DNA of 64,000 nt from Arthrobacter ulcerisalmonis (GCF_900609065.1 NZ_UXAU01000018.1:22073-86072); one strand, 5' to 3'. Positions 1 to 9,066 are shown, numbered from the stretch's first letter. Notes: generated by a model from the letters alone, not told the origin. Program-made: numbers and translations.

Positions 1-699
1 GGCGAGCTCGTCCGGGCAGACGTCGTCCCAGCAGATGACCTCATAGTCGGTGCTCCTGGCGCGGGCATCGGCCTCCCTGCTACTCAGCAGCTCCGGCGGC
101 ACGGGCAACACGAGTTCGCTACTGCGCTCCACCTGCTCAAGGTCATACCCTGAGGCCAGCGCAAACGCCACCGCCGGGTCAGCCAGAGGCAACCCACCAC
201 TGCCGGACTTGGCCGCCACAGTGTCACCCTCCGGGCTTAGGTCCTCAAGCGGCCCTTCAAAATGGCCGCCCAGGGAAGTGCGCCCCCGATCGCGGGCGAT
301 GGCTTCAACGTGTTTGAGCAACTGCGCCCCGAATCCGCGCCGACGAAAGGCCGGCGCCACCAGCACGTCCAGTCCGGCAGTGGTGGTGTTGTCCCGCAGT
401 GGCAGCTCCACAGCGCACATGCCCAGCACGTTATGACCCAGGCGTGCTATAAAAAGTTGGCGTTCCTCGTACTCTGTTCCCCGCCAGAACTCGGCTGATT
501 CAGCCCAGGCCAGGCACCGGCTCAGATTTCCCCATAGCTCCAGGTGCTGTGCCTCCACCAGTTCCCGGCACAACGCGAAGTCGCGTCCGACGGCGGCAGT
601 TCCGGTTTCGCGGCCCGGCTCCGGGATGCGCACGGCAGTAATCTGCACGCCAGCGGCAGCGCTGCTGGCCGGGGTGTGCGGGGCGTCCTGGTGGACCAT
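1..699 (-). CDS. GNAT family N-acetyltransferase, C-terminus cut by window edge
   Basis: The frame is open from an ATG at 699 to the left edge, giving at least 233 residues. It holds a clear GNAT motif A, LDVLVAPAFRRRGFGAQLL at about residues 111-129, which binds the acetyl-CoA pyrophosphate. The residues before it fit the first GNAT strands. The length suggests a two-domain (tandem GNAT) enzyme of the mycothiol-synthase-like type, but the second half is only partly visible. The start is backed by a TAAGCT hexamer six bases upstream, the geometry of a leaderless transcript. It lies downstream of rplA on the same strand but beyond a strong terminator, so it is probably a separate unit. The substrate cannot be told. 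Confidence 0.8.
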   Translation of the reverse strand, partial: MVHQDAPHTPASSAAAGVQITAVRIPEPGRETGTAAVGRDFALCRELVEAQHLELWGNLSRCLAWAESAEFWRGTEYEERQLFIARLGHNVLGMCAVELPLRDNTTTAGLDVLVAPAFRRRGFGAQLLKHVEAIARDRGRTSLGGHFEGPLEDLSPEGDTVAAKSGSGGLPLADPAVAFALASGYDLEQVERSSELVLPVPPELLSSREADARARSTDYEVICWDDVCPDELA

Positions 700-705
700 G
701 AACCC

Positions 706-711
706 AGCTTA
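706..711 (-). promoter_or_regulatory. -10 box of acetyltransferase gene, leaderless geometry
   Basis: On the minus strand TAAGCT is followed by six bases and then the ATG at 699, which would put the transcription start on or next to the A of the start codon. Confidence 0.5.
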
Positions 712-732
712 GGCCCACAGTCTCGGCGGGTT

Positions 733-773
733 AACGAAAAACCGCCCGGCACACGTGCCAGGCGGTTTTCGTT
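733..773 (-). terminator. Terminator behind rplA
   Basis: An inverted repeat pairs AACGAAAACCGCC with GGCGGTTTTTCGTT around a GGCA/TGCC inner stem and a short loop. The T-rich arm follows the stem when read from rplA, and the structure is nearly symmetrical, so it could stop transcription from both sides. Confidence 0.8.
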
Positions 774-804
774 GTCCGGATGATGCCACCCGTATCCAGA
801 GGAC

Positions 805-1512
805 TTATGCCTCGGTGAGTACCTTGGTGACGTTGGGGTCCACGGAGATGCCGGGGCCGAACGTGGTGGCAACAGTTGCCTTCTGGATGTAGCGACCCTT
901 GGAAGCGGAAGGCTTCAAACGAAGCACCTCTTCCAGGGCAGCGGCGTAGTTCTCGGCGAGCTTCAAGGCATCGAAGGAGACCTTGCCGATGATGAAGTGC
1001 AGGTTGGAGTGCTTGTCGACGCGGAAGTCGATCTTGCCACCCTTGATGTCGTTGACAGCCTTGGTGACGTCGGGGGTCACGGTGCCGGTCTTCGGGTTCG
1101 GCATCAGGTTACGGGGACCCAGTACCTTACCGAGGCGGCCAACCTTGCCCATGAGGTCGGGGGTGGCCACGGCTGCGTCGAAGTCGGTCCAGCCGGCGGC
1201 GATCTTTTCGATCAGGTCGTCGGAGCCAACGAAGTCGGCGCCGGCAGCGATAGCTGCCTCTGCCTTGTCGCCCGTGGCGAAGACCAGAACGCGGGCAGTC
1301 TTACCGGTGCCGTGGGGCAGGTTGACCGTGCCGCGGACCATCTGGTCAGCCTTGCGGGGGTCCACGCCGAGGCGGAATGCGACCTCAACGGTGGCGTCAA
1401 ACTTGGACGGGTTGGTGTCCTTGGCGAGGGTTACGGCCTCGAACGGTGCGTAGAACTTCTCCGCATCGATCTTGGCGGCTGCTGCCTCATATGCTTTGCT
1501 GCGCTTTGCCAT
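805..1512 (-). CDS. rplA: 50S ribosomal protein L1
   Basis: The 235-residue product matches L1 throughout: [16 protein letters not shown] at the start, the [20 protein letters not shown] region, and the signature [18 protein letters not shown] at about residues 132-149. L1 binds 23S rRNA at the L1 stalk, helps release deacylated tRNA, and in many bacteria represses its own rplK-rplA message. AAGGAG lies about nine bases before the ATG. It follows rplK on the same strand across a 178-base spacer, longer than in enterobacteria. That spacer holds a small TGCCCA/TGGGCA hairpin directly after rplK and could carry the L1 binding site. A strong terminator ends the unit. Confidence 0.97.
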   Translation of the reverse strand: MAKRSKAYEAAAAKIDAEKFYAPFEAVTLAKDTNPSKFDATVEVAFRLGVDPRKADQMVRGTVNLPHGTGKTARVLVFATGDKAEAAIAAGADFVGSDDLIEKIAAGWTDFDAAVATPDLMGKVGRLGKVLGPRNLMPNPKTGTVTPDVTKAVNDIKGGKIDFRVDKHSNLHFIIGKVSFDALKLAENYAAALEEVLRLKPSASKGRYIQKATVATTFGPGISVDPNVTKVLTEA

Positions 1513-1690
1513 GCTGCTATTTCTCCTTGTGCAGTTGTGGTCTGCGGACCGCGCTGGGTCCTGCCACAGTCGGCGCCGTCCCGATTCCTCGGTGACGGAT
1601 TGACCGACATTTCAATGTTTCAGTGGTGCCGGTTTCCCGGCGGCGCCGCCCGTCGTCGTCAATTGCCCAACGGTGGGCAGCAGATGCGAA

Positions 1691-2122
1691 CTAGCCTTCG
1701 ACGGTGATGCCCATGGAGCGGGCGGTGCCGGCGATGATCTTCGCTGCGCCTTCGAGGCTGGTGGCGTTGAGATCTTCCATCTTGGTGGTGGCGATCTCGT
1801 TGACCTGAGCCTGAGTCAGCTTGGCAACCTTGACGGTGTGCGGGGTGGGTGAACCCTTGGCGACGCCTGCAGCCTTTTTGATGAGCTCAGCGGCCGGCGG
1901 GGTCTTGGTGATGAACGTAAAGGAACGGTCCTCGTAGACAGTGATTTCTACCGGGATGACGTTGCCGCGCTGGGCTTCCGTTGCAGCGTTGTACGCCTTG
2001 CAGAATTCCATGATGTTGACACCGTGCTGGCCAAGCGCAGGACCGATAGGCGGTGCCGGGTTGGCGGCGCCTGCCTGGATCTGCAGCTTGATGAGGCCGG
2101 TGACCTTCTTCTTGGGAGCCAA
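1691..2122 (-). CDS. rplK: 50S ribosomal protein L11
   Basis: The 143-residue protein has the usual L11 length. It begins [18 protein letters not shown] and carries the N-terminal [20 protein letters not shown] stretch with the conserved prolines of the thiostrepton and RelA-linked domain. The C-terminal RNA-binding domain includes [13 protein letters not shown]11 forms the GTPase-associated centre with 23S rRNA and is needed for stringent-response signalling. It sits 129 bases behind nusG and ahead of rplA, the standard secE-nusG-rplK-rplA order. AGAAGGACCC precedes the start codon as ribosome-binding site. Confidence 0.97.
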
Positions 2123-2251
2123 TGTAGGGTCCTTCTCTCAATATCTTCCTATGGCACAGGAGCGTGCCTTAGGTTTGTGGCCGCCATGGCGAGGCGGCCG
2201 GCCGTTCCCGCCCTGCTAAGCCGGCAGGTCAGGAACGAATTCTTTGGAAAA

Positions 2252-3097
2252 TCAGATCTTGGTGACCTGGTTGAACGCCAGGGTGACAGGCGTTTCGCGC
2301 TCGAAGATGGAGACCAGAACCACCAGGGTCTGGGATTCGACCTTGATCTCGGAGATCGTGGCGGGAAGGGTCTCGAAGGGGCCCTCCTTGACGATGACGG
2401 ACTCGCCAACTTCGAAGTCGATGTCCACCGGAGTCTGGTGCTGCTTGTTGACCGGCTTTCCCTTTTCGGCCTGCTCTTCTTCGAAGACGGGGGCCAACAT
2501 GGAGAAGACCTCGTCGAGACGCAGCGGAACCGGGTTGTGCGCGTTGCCAACGAAGCCCGTCACGCCGGGAGTGTGGCGAACGGCGCCCCAGGAGGCGTCG
2601 GTCAGGTCCATCCGGACCAGTACGTAGCCGGGGATGCGGACCCGGTTGATGACCTTGCGCTGAGCGTTCTTGATCTCAACGACTTCCTCCATGGGCACCT
2701 GGATCTCGAAGATGTAATCTTCCATGTCCAGGGTCTGGATACGGGTCTCAAGGTTTGCCTTGACGCGGTTTTCGTAGCCGGCGTAGGAGTGGATGACGTA
2801 CCAGTCACCTTCCTGGCGGCGCAGCTTGGCCTTGAATTCGTCGGCCGGGTCGACCTCTACGACGGGCGCCGCAGCAGCCTCGTCGTCGGCACCTGCCTCG
2901 GAGTCGTCGTCGGCCGCGTCAAAGTCAGCGTCCGCAGCGGCGTCGTCCGAGTCATCCTCGGAAACGGCGTCGTCAGAGCTGGCGTCAGCGGATTCGGGCG
3001 CGGAGAACTCAACCTCAGACTCGTCCCCGGCTACTGCCGTGACGTCCGTGGACTCTGCGTTCTCAGTCTCGGTTACCTCGAGCTCCTGCTCAGACAC
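2252..3097 (-). CDS. nusG: Transcription termination/antitermination factor NusG
   Basis: NusG binds RNA polymerase and couples transcription to Rho or the ribosome. The NGN domain begins near [19 protein letters not shown], and the C-terminal KOW domain is visible as [19 protein letters not shown]. The first roughly 100 residues are an acidic, low-complexity extension rich in Glu, Asp, Ser and Ala, well known in actinobacterial NusG. An ATG at 3127 is in frame, but a good ribosome-binding site (GCAGGAG, seven bases before) points to the GTG at 3097. That gives MSEQELEV and 281 residues. It lies between secE and rplK on the same strand. Confidence 0.95.
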   Translation of the reverse strand: MSEQELEVTETENAESTDVTAVAGDESEVEFSAPESADASSDDAVSEDDSDDAAADADFDAADDDSEAGADDEAAAAPVVEVDPADEFKAKLRRQEGDWYVIHSYAGYENRVKANLETRIQTLDMEDYIFEIQVPMEEVVEIKNAQRKVINRVRIPGYVLVRMDLTDASWGAVRHTPGVTGFVGNAHNPVPLRLDEVFSMLAPVFEEEQAEKGKPVNKQHQTPVDIDFEVGESVIVKEGPFETLPATISEIKVESQTLVVLVSIFERETPVTLAFNQVTKI

Positions 3098-3210
3098 TTG
3101 GTCTCCTGCTTCCTCATTGCCTAACATGCCTATTTAAACGGCTCAATTCCGCACGCCGATGTTTTCTCCCGATTTCCCGGAAGAACAGTCAGCCTGCGGA
3201 GCGTTCAGCC

Positions 3211-3498
3211 TTAGCTGTCCGTGGAGCCGGTACCGCCGAAGACCCAGCCGACAGCGGTTCCAAAACCGATGTCCAGCAGGCTGACGATGACCATCATGAT
3301 GGCCACGAACACCAACACCACGAGCGTGTAGTTGATCAGTTCCTTGCGGGTGGGTGCCACAACCTTCTTCAGCTCGCCGATGATCTGGCGGACGAAGAGT
3401 GCAATACGGGCGAAGATGCTTGCCTTGGCAGCTTTTTTCTTAGCCGGGCGTCCCTTGGAGCTGCTGGCAGCTGTTTCGGTCACCTGGTCCTCGCTCAT
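3211..3498 (-). CDS. secE: Preprotein translocase subunit SecE
   Basis: This 95-residue protein has a charged cytoplasmic start and the conserved SecE stretch FVRQIIGELKKVVAPTRKEL. One membrane segment follows (YTLVVLVFVAIMMVIVSLLDIGF). SecE clamps SecY in the Sec channel. The single membrane span and length are normal for actinobacteria. It directly precedes nusG, the near-universal order, with tRNA-Trp just upstream. The short tail after the membrane helix is Gly/Ser-rich. Confidence 0.95.
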   Translation of the reverse strand: MSEDQVTETAASSSKGRPAKKKAAKASIFARIALFVRQIIGELKKVVAPTRKELINYTLVVLVFVAIMMVIVSLLDIGFGTAVGWVFGGTGSTDS

Positions 3499-3580
3499 CT
3501 TTGCAATGGTGGATTACCCGGCCCTGATCAGAACCATGGTTGCTGCGCTTGCCCCAGGCTTTCACCCGGGACAGCTTGCG

Positions 3581-3653
3581 CAGGGCAGACAGGACTCGAA
3601 CCTGCAACCTGCGGTTTTGGAGACCGCTGCGCTACCAATTGCGCCACTACCCT
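3581..3653 (-). tRNA. tRNA-Trp (anticodon CCA)
   Basis: Read on the minus strand the 73-nt sequence folds as a cloverleaf. The acceptor AGGGTAG pairs with CTGCCCT (one G-T pair), the anticodon loop is CTCCAAA, and the T arm is GCAGGTTCGAGTCCTGT. The discriminator base is G, as expected for bacterial tRNA-Trp. No CCA end is encoded. It sits just upstream of secE, where tRNA-Trp is common in bacteria. Confidence 0.95.
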
Positions 3654-3734
3654 ATGGAGCAGAACCCGGCGATACGTTGCCAACTTTCGCTGGGCGCACG
3701 TCATCATCCGTGTTTCAACACCGGTGAACCAGTC

Positions 3735-3753
3735 TACGCAACAACTTTGCGTA
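3735..3753. promoter_or_regulatory. 7-bp perfect palindrome between tRNA-Trp and aminotransferase
   Basis: TACGCAA and TTGCGTA flank the spacer CAACT in the divergent region between the tRNA-Trp/secE unit and the aminotransferase gene. It has no T-run and lies about 80 bases before the tRNA, so an operator is more likely than a terminator. No known regulator is identified. Confidence 0.35.
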
Positions 3754-3922
3754 CGTCGAACCAGCCCATTTTCCAGCCCCGTGTTGACTGTGCTGACTTT
3801 CACTGCCGTGAGGCGGTCATAAATCAATTCAGGCAACCCGTTGGGTCCGGTGAACAGCATAAGGTAGAAACGACGAATCCCCCATTCCAGCCTGTTGGCT
3901 GCCTGCGAAGAACGGACCTGCC

Positions 3923-5140
3923 ATGTCTTCCGCCCGCGTTTCCAAGCGCATATCCGCGATTGCCGAATCCGCCACCCTCGCCGTTGACGCCAAAGCCAAG
4001 GCGCTCAAAGCTGCTGGCCGGCCGGTTATTGGGTTTGGTGCGGGCGAACCGGACTTCCCCACCCCGGATTACATTGTGCAGGCAGCCATCGAGGCCGCCA
4101 GCCAGCCCAAGTACCACCGCTACTCCCCCGCAGGCGGGCTGCCCGAACTCAAGCAGGCCATCGCCGCCAAGACGTTGCGGGACTCCGGTTACGCCGTCGA
4201 GCCTTCCCAGGTACTGGTGACCAACGGCGGCAAGCAGGCCGTCTACAACACCTTCGCCACCCTGGTGGATCCGGGCGACGAGGTCATCATCCCCACCCCG
4301 TTCTGGACCACCTACCCGGAAGCGATCCGCCTGGCGGGTGGCGTTCCGGTAGAGGTTTTCGCCGGTCCGGAACAGGACTACCTGGTTACCGTGGAGCAGC
4401 TTGAGGCAGCCGTCACCGACCGCACCAAGGTCCTCCTGTTCGTATCGCCTTCGAACCCCACCGGCTCGGTCTACCCGGCTGACAAGGTCGCGGAGATCGG
4501 CAAGTGGGCCGCCGCGAAGGGGCTGTGGGTGGTCACCGACGAAATCTACGAGCACCTGACGTACGACGGCGTTCCCTTCACCTCGATCGCGACGGCCGCA
4601 CCGGAACTCGGCGACAAGGTGGTCATCCTCAACGGCGTGGCCAAAACGTACGCCATGACCGGCTGGCGTGTGGGCTGGATGATCGGCCCGGCCGACGTAA
4701 TCAAGGCAGCAACCAACCTGCAGTCGCACGCCACGTCCAACGTCTCCAACATCATGCAGATTGCTGCCCTCGCCGCCGTTTCCGGGCCCCTGACCGCCGT
4801 CGACGAGATGAAGGTGGCGTTCGACCGCCGCCGGCAGGCCATCGTCGCCGGCCTCAACGCTATCGACGGGGTGGAATGCCCGACGCCGAAGGGCGCCTTC
4901 TACGTCTACGCGGACGTCCGCGGGTTGCTGGGTAAGTCGTTCCCCACGGCCGCGGGCACCGCCACGCCGCAGACATCCGCCGAGTTGGCTGCGCTGATCC
5001 TGGACGAGGTGGAAGTTGCTGTGGTTCCCGGCGAAGCCTTTGGCCCGTCCGGCTACCTGCGGCTCTCCTACGCCTTGGGCGACGAGGACCTGGCCACCGG
5101 CGTTGGCCGGCTGCAGGACTTCCTCGGCAAGGCGCAGTAG
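3923..5140 (+). CDS. Pyridoxal-phosphate aminotransferase, aspartate type
   Basis: A 405-residue fold-type I aminotransferase of the AspC subfamily that transfers amino groups between aspartate (or a similar amino acid) and 2-oxoglutarate. Visible landmarks are the phosphate-contact region [30 protein letters not shown] for the substrate loop, [14 protein letters not shown] with the aspartate that pairs with the cofactor nitrogen, the cofactor lysine in [16 protein letters not shown], and the substrate arginine in YLRLSYALG. It is transcribed away from tRNA-Trp/secE. No clear Shine-Dalgarno precedes the ATG. The exact amino acid preference cannot be read from the sequence. Confidence 0.92.
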   Translation: MSSARVSKRISAIAESATLAVDAKAKALKAAGRPVIGFGAGEPDFPTPDYIVQAAIEAASQPKYHRYSPAGGLPELKQAIAAKTLRDSGYAVEPSQVLVTNGGKQAVYNTFATLVDPGDEVIIPTPFWTTYPEAIRLAGGVPVEVFAGPEQDYLVTVEQLEAAVTDRTKVLLFVSPSNPTGSVYPADKVAEIGKWAAAKGLWVVTDEIYEHLTYDGVPFTSIATAAPELGDKVVILNGVAKTYAMTGWRVGWMIGPADVIKAATNLQSHATSNVSNIMQIAALAAVSGPLTAVDEMKVAFDRRRQAIVAGLNAIDGVECPTPKGAFYVYADVRGLLGKSFPTAAGTATPQTSAELAALILDEVEVAVVPGEAFGPSGYLRLSYALGDEDLATGVGRLQDFLGKAQ

Positions 5141-5144
5141 CCGG

Positions 5145-5343
5145 AACCCTCCCGGAGAACCTACGGCGAACCGACTAACCCTCCCGGAGAACCGGCGTCG
5201 AAATCTCACCAAACGCTCCGCCGCTTCAACTGAAGCGGCGGAGCGTTTGCGTTATCGGCGTAACAACCCCGGGAGGGTTACCGGTTCGGGCGTTAGAGCT
5301 CCGGGAGGGTTACCGGTTCGGGCGTTAGAGCTCCGGGAGGGTT
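5145..5343. repeat. 32-bp-period repeats inverted around a terminator
   Basis: Two direct copies of AACCCTCCCGGAGAACC begin 32 bases apart (5145 and 5177). On the other side of a hairpin a 32-base unit starting CCGGGAGGGTTACCGGTTCG is tandemly repeated (5269-5300 and 5301-5332), with a third partial copy at 5333-5343. The right-hand units are the reverse complement of the left-hand core, so five copies with the same 32-base period face each other across the hairpin at 5211-5248. Confidence 0.85.
5211..5248. terminator. Bidirectional terminator between aminotransferase and response regulator
   Basis: AAACGCTCCGCCGCTTCA pairs perfectly with TGAAGCGGCGGAGCGTTT around a two-base centre. A-rich and T-rich ends allow use from both convergent genes. 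Confidence 0.85.
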
Positions 5344-5344
5344 G

Positions 5345-6022
5345 CTAGAGGAGGCGCCGTTCCGCCGCCCACCGCGTCAGTTCGTGCCGGCTGGAGAGCT
5401 GGAGCTTCCGCAGCACCGCGGAGACGTGGGTTTCGACGGTTTTGATGCTGATGAAGAGTTCCTTGGCCACTTCCTTGTAGCTGTAGCCGCGGGCGATGAG
5501 GCGCATGACTTCGAGCTCGCGGGCAGAGAGTTTGTCCAGTTCGTCGTCGGCAATGTCGGCAGGGGCGGTGCCGAAGGCGTCGAGGACGAACCCGGCAAGT
5601 CGAGGCGAAAAGACGGCGTCACCGCCGGCCACGCGGTACACGGCATCGGTGATCTCGGCCCCAGAAATGGTCTTGGTGATGTAGCCGCGTGCGCCGGCCC
5701 GGATGACTGCCACGACGTCTTCGGCGGCGTCGGAAACACTGAGCGCCAAGAATTTGGTGGTGGCAAGGATCGGCGCTGAACCGGCGATGACTTCGCGTCC
5801 ACCACCGCCCAGCCCGCCCGGCAGGTGCACGTCCAGCAGCACCACGTCGGGTTGGGCTTGGGCGATCACCGCGATGGCCTGTTCCACGGTGGCGGCCTCT
5901 CCCACCACGGTGATGCTGGGGTCCAGGTCAGCCTTCAGGCCGGACCGGAAGATGGTGTGGTCGTCCACAATGACCACGCGGACGGATCTGGCTGGTGCGC
6001 CAGCATCCTGGGGTGCGTTCAT
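5345..6022 (-). CDS. LuxR/NarL-type response regulator of PspC-linked two-component system
   Basis: The 225-residue protein has a receiver domain (VRVVIVDDHTIFRSG, phospho-acceptor Asp64 in VVLLDVHLPGG, Lys in GYITKT) and a C-terminal LuxR helix-turn-helix (LSARELEVMRLIARGYSYKEVAKEL). Its start ATGA overlaps the end of the kinase gene at 6019, so the two are translationally coupled. It should be phosphorylated by that kinase and control envelope-stress genes, probably the divergent PspC genes. The arrangement resembles the EsrISR system of Corynebacterium glutamicum; that assignment is inference from gene order and domains. Confidence 0.92.
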   Translation of the reverse strand: MNAPQDAGAPARSVRVVIVDDHTIFRSGLKADLDPSITVVGEAATVEQAIAVIAQAQPDVVLLDVHLPGGLGGGGREVIAGSAPILATTKFLALSVSDAAEDVVAVIRAGARGYITKTISGAEITDAVYRVAGGDAVFSPRLAGFVLDAFGTAPADIADDELDKLSARELEVMRLIARGYSYKEVAKELFISIKTVETHVSAVLRKLQLSSRHELTRWAAERRLL

Positions 6023-7431
6023 GGGGTTCCTTCCGGGGATTCCTGATCGGGCAGCGGCAGCGTGAGCCGCACTTCGGTGCCGTCCGCGGAGCTGGCGATG
6101 GACGCTGTGCCGCCATGCCGCCGCATCCGGCCAATGATTGATTCGCGGACTCCCAGCCGGTCTTCGGGAACGTCCGCGAGCGCGAAGCCGGGTCCCCTGT
6201 CCTTGACGAAGATCTCCACCTGGCGGCCCGCGACTTCGAGGTAGACGGAGACTGCTCCGCCGCCGTGCCGGGACGCGTTCAGCATGGCTTCCCTGGCCGC
6301 CTGGACCAGGGCCTCGCAGGCTTCGGTCATGGCCGTATCACCGACGCTGACGACCTCGACGGCGTTGCCCAGCACATCCTCGACCTCGCCGGCTGCCGCT
6401 TTGATCCGTTCGGAGAGCTGACCGGATCCGCGGCTGGGGTCTTGGAAGAGCCAGGCCCGGAGTTCGCGCTCCTGCGCCCTGGCCAGGCGGAGGACATCGT
6501 GCTCATTGCCGGCCCGCCGTTGGATCAGCGCAAGGGTCTGCAGCACCGAATCGTGCAGGTGGGCGGCTATTTCGGCCCGCTCCGTCTCGCGGATCCGGCC
6601 CGCCCGTTCGGTTTCGAGATCGCGCCAGAATTTGAGCGCCCAGGGCAGGAGGACCAGCACCACCCCGCCCAGGACGGCAACCGAAGCCAGCAATGCGAGC
6701 CAGGTCTGCTCCCACGATCCGGATCCTGAGACCATCACCAGCACGCCCGCCACGACCAGGGCCAGGCCAGCGGCGAGGCGGACCCAGCCGCCAGCTTGGT
6801 CGGCTTTCGTTTTGTCCAAAAGGCCAGCGCGCCGGGTCTCATCCAGTTGCATCCAGGCGATGGCGGCACCACCCAAAACAGCGGCCGCGGGAATGAGCGT
6901 GCCCAGGGGTACGTCGACGCCTGCGAGCTGGGCAATCAAGATGCCTGCAACGAGCAGCAAGCCGGCGCCCAGCAGGATTTCCTTGCCGTAGCGGAACGTC
7001 CCAAACTGGAACCAAGGCTGCTGCCCCGGAGCGACGCCACCCGCCGACGCCGGACCGCCGCCTGCCGCGGAGGGTTCACCACCCGCCGTCGGACGCGGCC
7101 CACCCGGTGCGGACGGCGCGCCGCCCCTTGCCGGGACCGTGCCGACAGACGGAGGGAACGCAGCACCCGGGGGTGGCTGGCTGACGGCGGGCGCAATGCT
7201 CGACGCCGGCCGCCTGGCATTGCGGCGCGCTGCCTCGTCCGCGGTGGGGACCGTGATCCACAGCCAGGCGTAGAAGGCGAAGCCTGCACCGCCCGCGAGG
7301 GTGGACAGTGCCATACCGATCCGGATCAGCTTCACTGGCCACCCCAGGTGGATGGCAAGCCCTGCGCAGACGCCGGCGATCATTCGCTCGCTGCTGCGGG
7401 CCAAGGGCGGCCTCACCGGAACGGTTGTCAT
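6019..7431 (-). CDS. Sensor histidine kinase with N-terminal PspC domain
   Basis: The 470-residue membrane kinase starts with a PspC domain (about residues 12-65; MIAGVCAGLAIHLGWP, then a membrane helix). A Pro/Gly/Ala-rich linker follows at about 75-140, then four more membrane segments. The HisKA_3 motif ETERAEIAAHLHDSVLQTL has the likely phospho-His at 293, and the HATPase domain ends the protein. Fusion of PspC to a HisKA_3 kinase is typical of actinobacterial envelope-stress systems. It overlaps its response regulator by four bases and is transcribed divergently from another PspC gene. No hexamer of leaderless geometry is seen at its start. Confidence 0.92.
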   Translation of the reverse strand: MTTVPVRPPLARSSERMIAGVCAGLAIHLGWPVKLIRIGMALSTLAGGAGFAFYAWLWITVPTADEAARRNARRPASSIAPAVSQPPPGAAFPPSVGTVPARGGAPSAPGGPRPTAGGEPSAAGGGPASAGGVAPGQQPWFQFGTFRYGKEILLGAGLLLVAGILIAQLAGVDVPLGTLIPAAAVLGGAAIAWMQLDETRRAGLLDKTKADQAGGWVRLAAGLALVVAGVLVMVSGSGSWEQTWLALLASVAVLGGVVLVLLPWALKFWRDLETERAGRIRETERAEIAAHLHDSVLQTLALIQRRAGNEHDVLRLARAQERELRAWLFQDPSRGSGQLSERIKAAAGEVEDVLGNAVEVVSVGDTAMTEACEALVQAAREAMLNASRHGGGAVSVYLEVAGRQVEIFVKDRGPGFALADVPEDRLGVRESIIGRMRRHGGTASIASSADGTEVRLTLPLPDQESPEGTP

Positions 7432-7481
7432 GCCTCAATCCAAACACGGATCAGGGTTCCCCGGACCGGGTTCAGCTCCCA

Positions 7482-7521
7482 ACCGGGGGTATCTCAGGGG
7501 CCGTTCAGGGTATCCCCCGGT
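7482..7521. promoter_or_regulatory. Inverted repeat in divergent kinase/PspC promoter region
   Basis: ACCGGGGG and CCCCCGGT are separated by 24 bases. Between them GGGTATCT/GGGTATCC and TCAGGG occur as near-direct copies. The only stretch between the divergent kinase and PspC genes is 124 bases long, so this is the obvious candidate operator for the cognate LuxR-type regulator. Confidence 0.45.
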
Positions 7522-7555
7522 AGAGGGTGGCCCCTGGCCACGGCAGGATCGAAGT

Positions 7556-9064
7556 ATGAACTCGCAGAACCCCACCCCAGACGACCCACAACGCCCCGAC
7601 AGCAGCCCCTCTGACGGCTCAGAGGCTGCAGGTGGTTCCCAGCCCACGGAACCGCTCCCTTCCTCCACAGCTCCAACCATGGACCAACCGTTCACTCCTG
7701 CGCCAGGCAGCGTTCCTGCAGCGGGTTCATCGGACTTCTTCGGCTGGGTCCGCGGCCATGGCATCTACCGTGGCGACGATCGGTGGATAGGCGGCGTCTG
7801 CGCCGGTATCGCCCACCGGCTGGGCGTCGATCCCCTGATCATCCGAGGCGTGTTCATCGTCCTCACACTGCTGGCCGGCATCGGCGTCCTGGCCTACGGC
7901 CTCGCCTGGGCCCTGCTCCCTGAGCCCGACGGCAGGATCCACGCACAGGAAGCAGGCGCCGGCCGGTGGAGCACTGGCATGACCGGCGCGTTGATCGCCA
8001 GCATCCTGGGCCTGACCGGTTTGGGCGGTGGTTTCTGGGGGTGGGGCGGCCATGGCTTGGGCGGCTTCCTGTGGACGATCTTCTGGATGGGTGGCGCCAT
8101 TTACCTGGTGTACTACCTGGCCCAACGCAATCGGAATCAGCGGGCAACCGCAGGGCTGGGCACGCCGTCGAACCAGACCACTGCGCAGTCCCCTGGCTAC
8201 CCCACCAGCACGTTGTCAGGCACCGCACCCGGCTACCCGTCGCAGGGAGCCTTCCCCGCCTACGGCCCACCAGCATCCGGGCCCACCTATGCAGCCTCCG
8301 CCTATGACACCAAGGCTTACAACGCGGGCACCGCGTCCTACACGGCTCCCGGCTACGCACCGCAGTATGGCGGAGGGTCGGGCGGCGCAGGAACACCCGG
8401 CGGTGGAATCGGCGGCCACGGGCGCACTCCGCAACCACCGCGGCCGCATAAGCCCCGGCCGGCTGGACCGGGCGCTCCGGCAGTAGCCATCGCGTCGGGG
8501 GCGGCCCTGCTCGTGGGCGGCAGCCTGAAAGCCCTGGACGCCACCCACGTGATCAATCTGGGTGATTCGGTCAACGCCATTGCCTGGGCCAGTGCCGCAG
8601 CAGTCCTGGGGCTGGGCATCCTGATCGCTGGCCTCCGTGGCCGGACCGCGGGGATCCTGAGCTTCTTCGCCGTGGTGGCCCTGGTCATCGGCGGCTTCTT
8701 CAACCTCGTGGGCCACGGCGATCGCGTCCGGTTCCAAGACGTCGCCTGGAGTCCGGCGACCCTCCAAGACGCCCGCAACGGATTCGACGTGACCGCTGGC
8801 CGGGGAACGATCGACCTGACAAGCCTGGCCGCCAACGCCCCGCTGCGCACCGACGTCGTGATTCCACTGGACATCACCGCAGCGAACGTGACGGTGGTGA
8901 TTCCGGACAACGTCCCGGTCCAGATCAACGCGGACATGACCATGGGCAATATCAACGAAAACCGCGACGGCAACCAAATTTACAACGCCGACCAGCCCGG
9001 CAGCCGGATTGTGGTCACCATTGACGGGACCTTCAGCAACATCACCATCAAGGAGAGGAACTAG
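7556..9064 (+). CDS. PspC-domain membrane protein with LiaF-like C-terminal domain
   Basis: The 502-residue protein starts with a Ser/Pro-rich disordered tail. A PspC domain follows at about residues 60-125 (YRGDDRWIGGVCAGIAHRLG). Then come membrane helices, a long Tyr/Gly/Pro-rich linker at about 200-300, three further helices, and a beta-rich C-terminus (DVVIPLDITAANVTVVIPDN, MTMGNINEN) like the LiaF/toast-rack domain of cell-wall stress proteins. It is divergent from the PspC kinase. By analogy with LiaF and EsrI it may hold the kinase inactive until the envelope is disturbed; that is inference. The ATG has CAGGAT six bases upstream. A longer upstream frame exists but runs into the promoter region. 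Confidence 0.85.
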   Translation: MNSQNPTPDDPQRPDSSPSDGSEAAGGSQPTEPLPSSTAPTMDQPFTPAPGSVPAAGSSDFFGWVRGHGIYRGDDRWIGGVCAGIAHRLGVDPLIIRGVFIVLTLLAGIGVLAYGLAWALLPEPDGRIHAQEAGAGRWSTGMTGALIASILGLTGLGGGFWGWGGHGLGGFLWTIFWMGGAIYLVYYLAQRNRNQRATAGLGTPSNQTTAQSPGYPTSTLSGTAPGYPSQGAFPAYGPPASGPTYAASAYDTKAYNAGTASYTAPGYAPQYGGGSGGAGTPGGGIGGHGRTPQPPRPHKPRPAGPGAPAVAIASGAALLVGGSLKALDATHVINLGDSVNAIAWASAAAVLGLGILIAGLRGRTAGILSFFAVVALVIGGFFNLVGHGDRVRFQDVAWSPATLQDARNGFDVTAGRGTIDLTSLAANAPLRTDVVIPLDITAANVTVVIPDNVPVQINADMTMGNINENRDGNQIYNADQPGSRIVVTIDGTFSNITIKERN

Positions 9065-9066
9065 CC

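Noticed and set aside
1513..1690. Missing gene in the rplK-rplA spacer
   Set aside because: The 178 bases hold no credible frame; only a small hairpin and possibly the L1 control site.
3824..5212. Long minus-strand open frame of 462 codons opposite the aminotransferase
   Set aside because: It is the antisense shadow of a clear PLP enzyme in high-GC DNA, with an Arg/Gly/Val-rich composition and no family features.
5269..5343. CRISPR-like repeats
   Set aside because: The 32-base units are tandem without unique spacers, and no cas genes are present.
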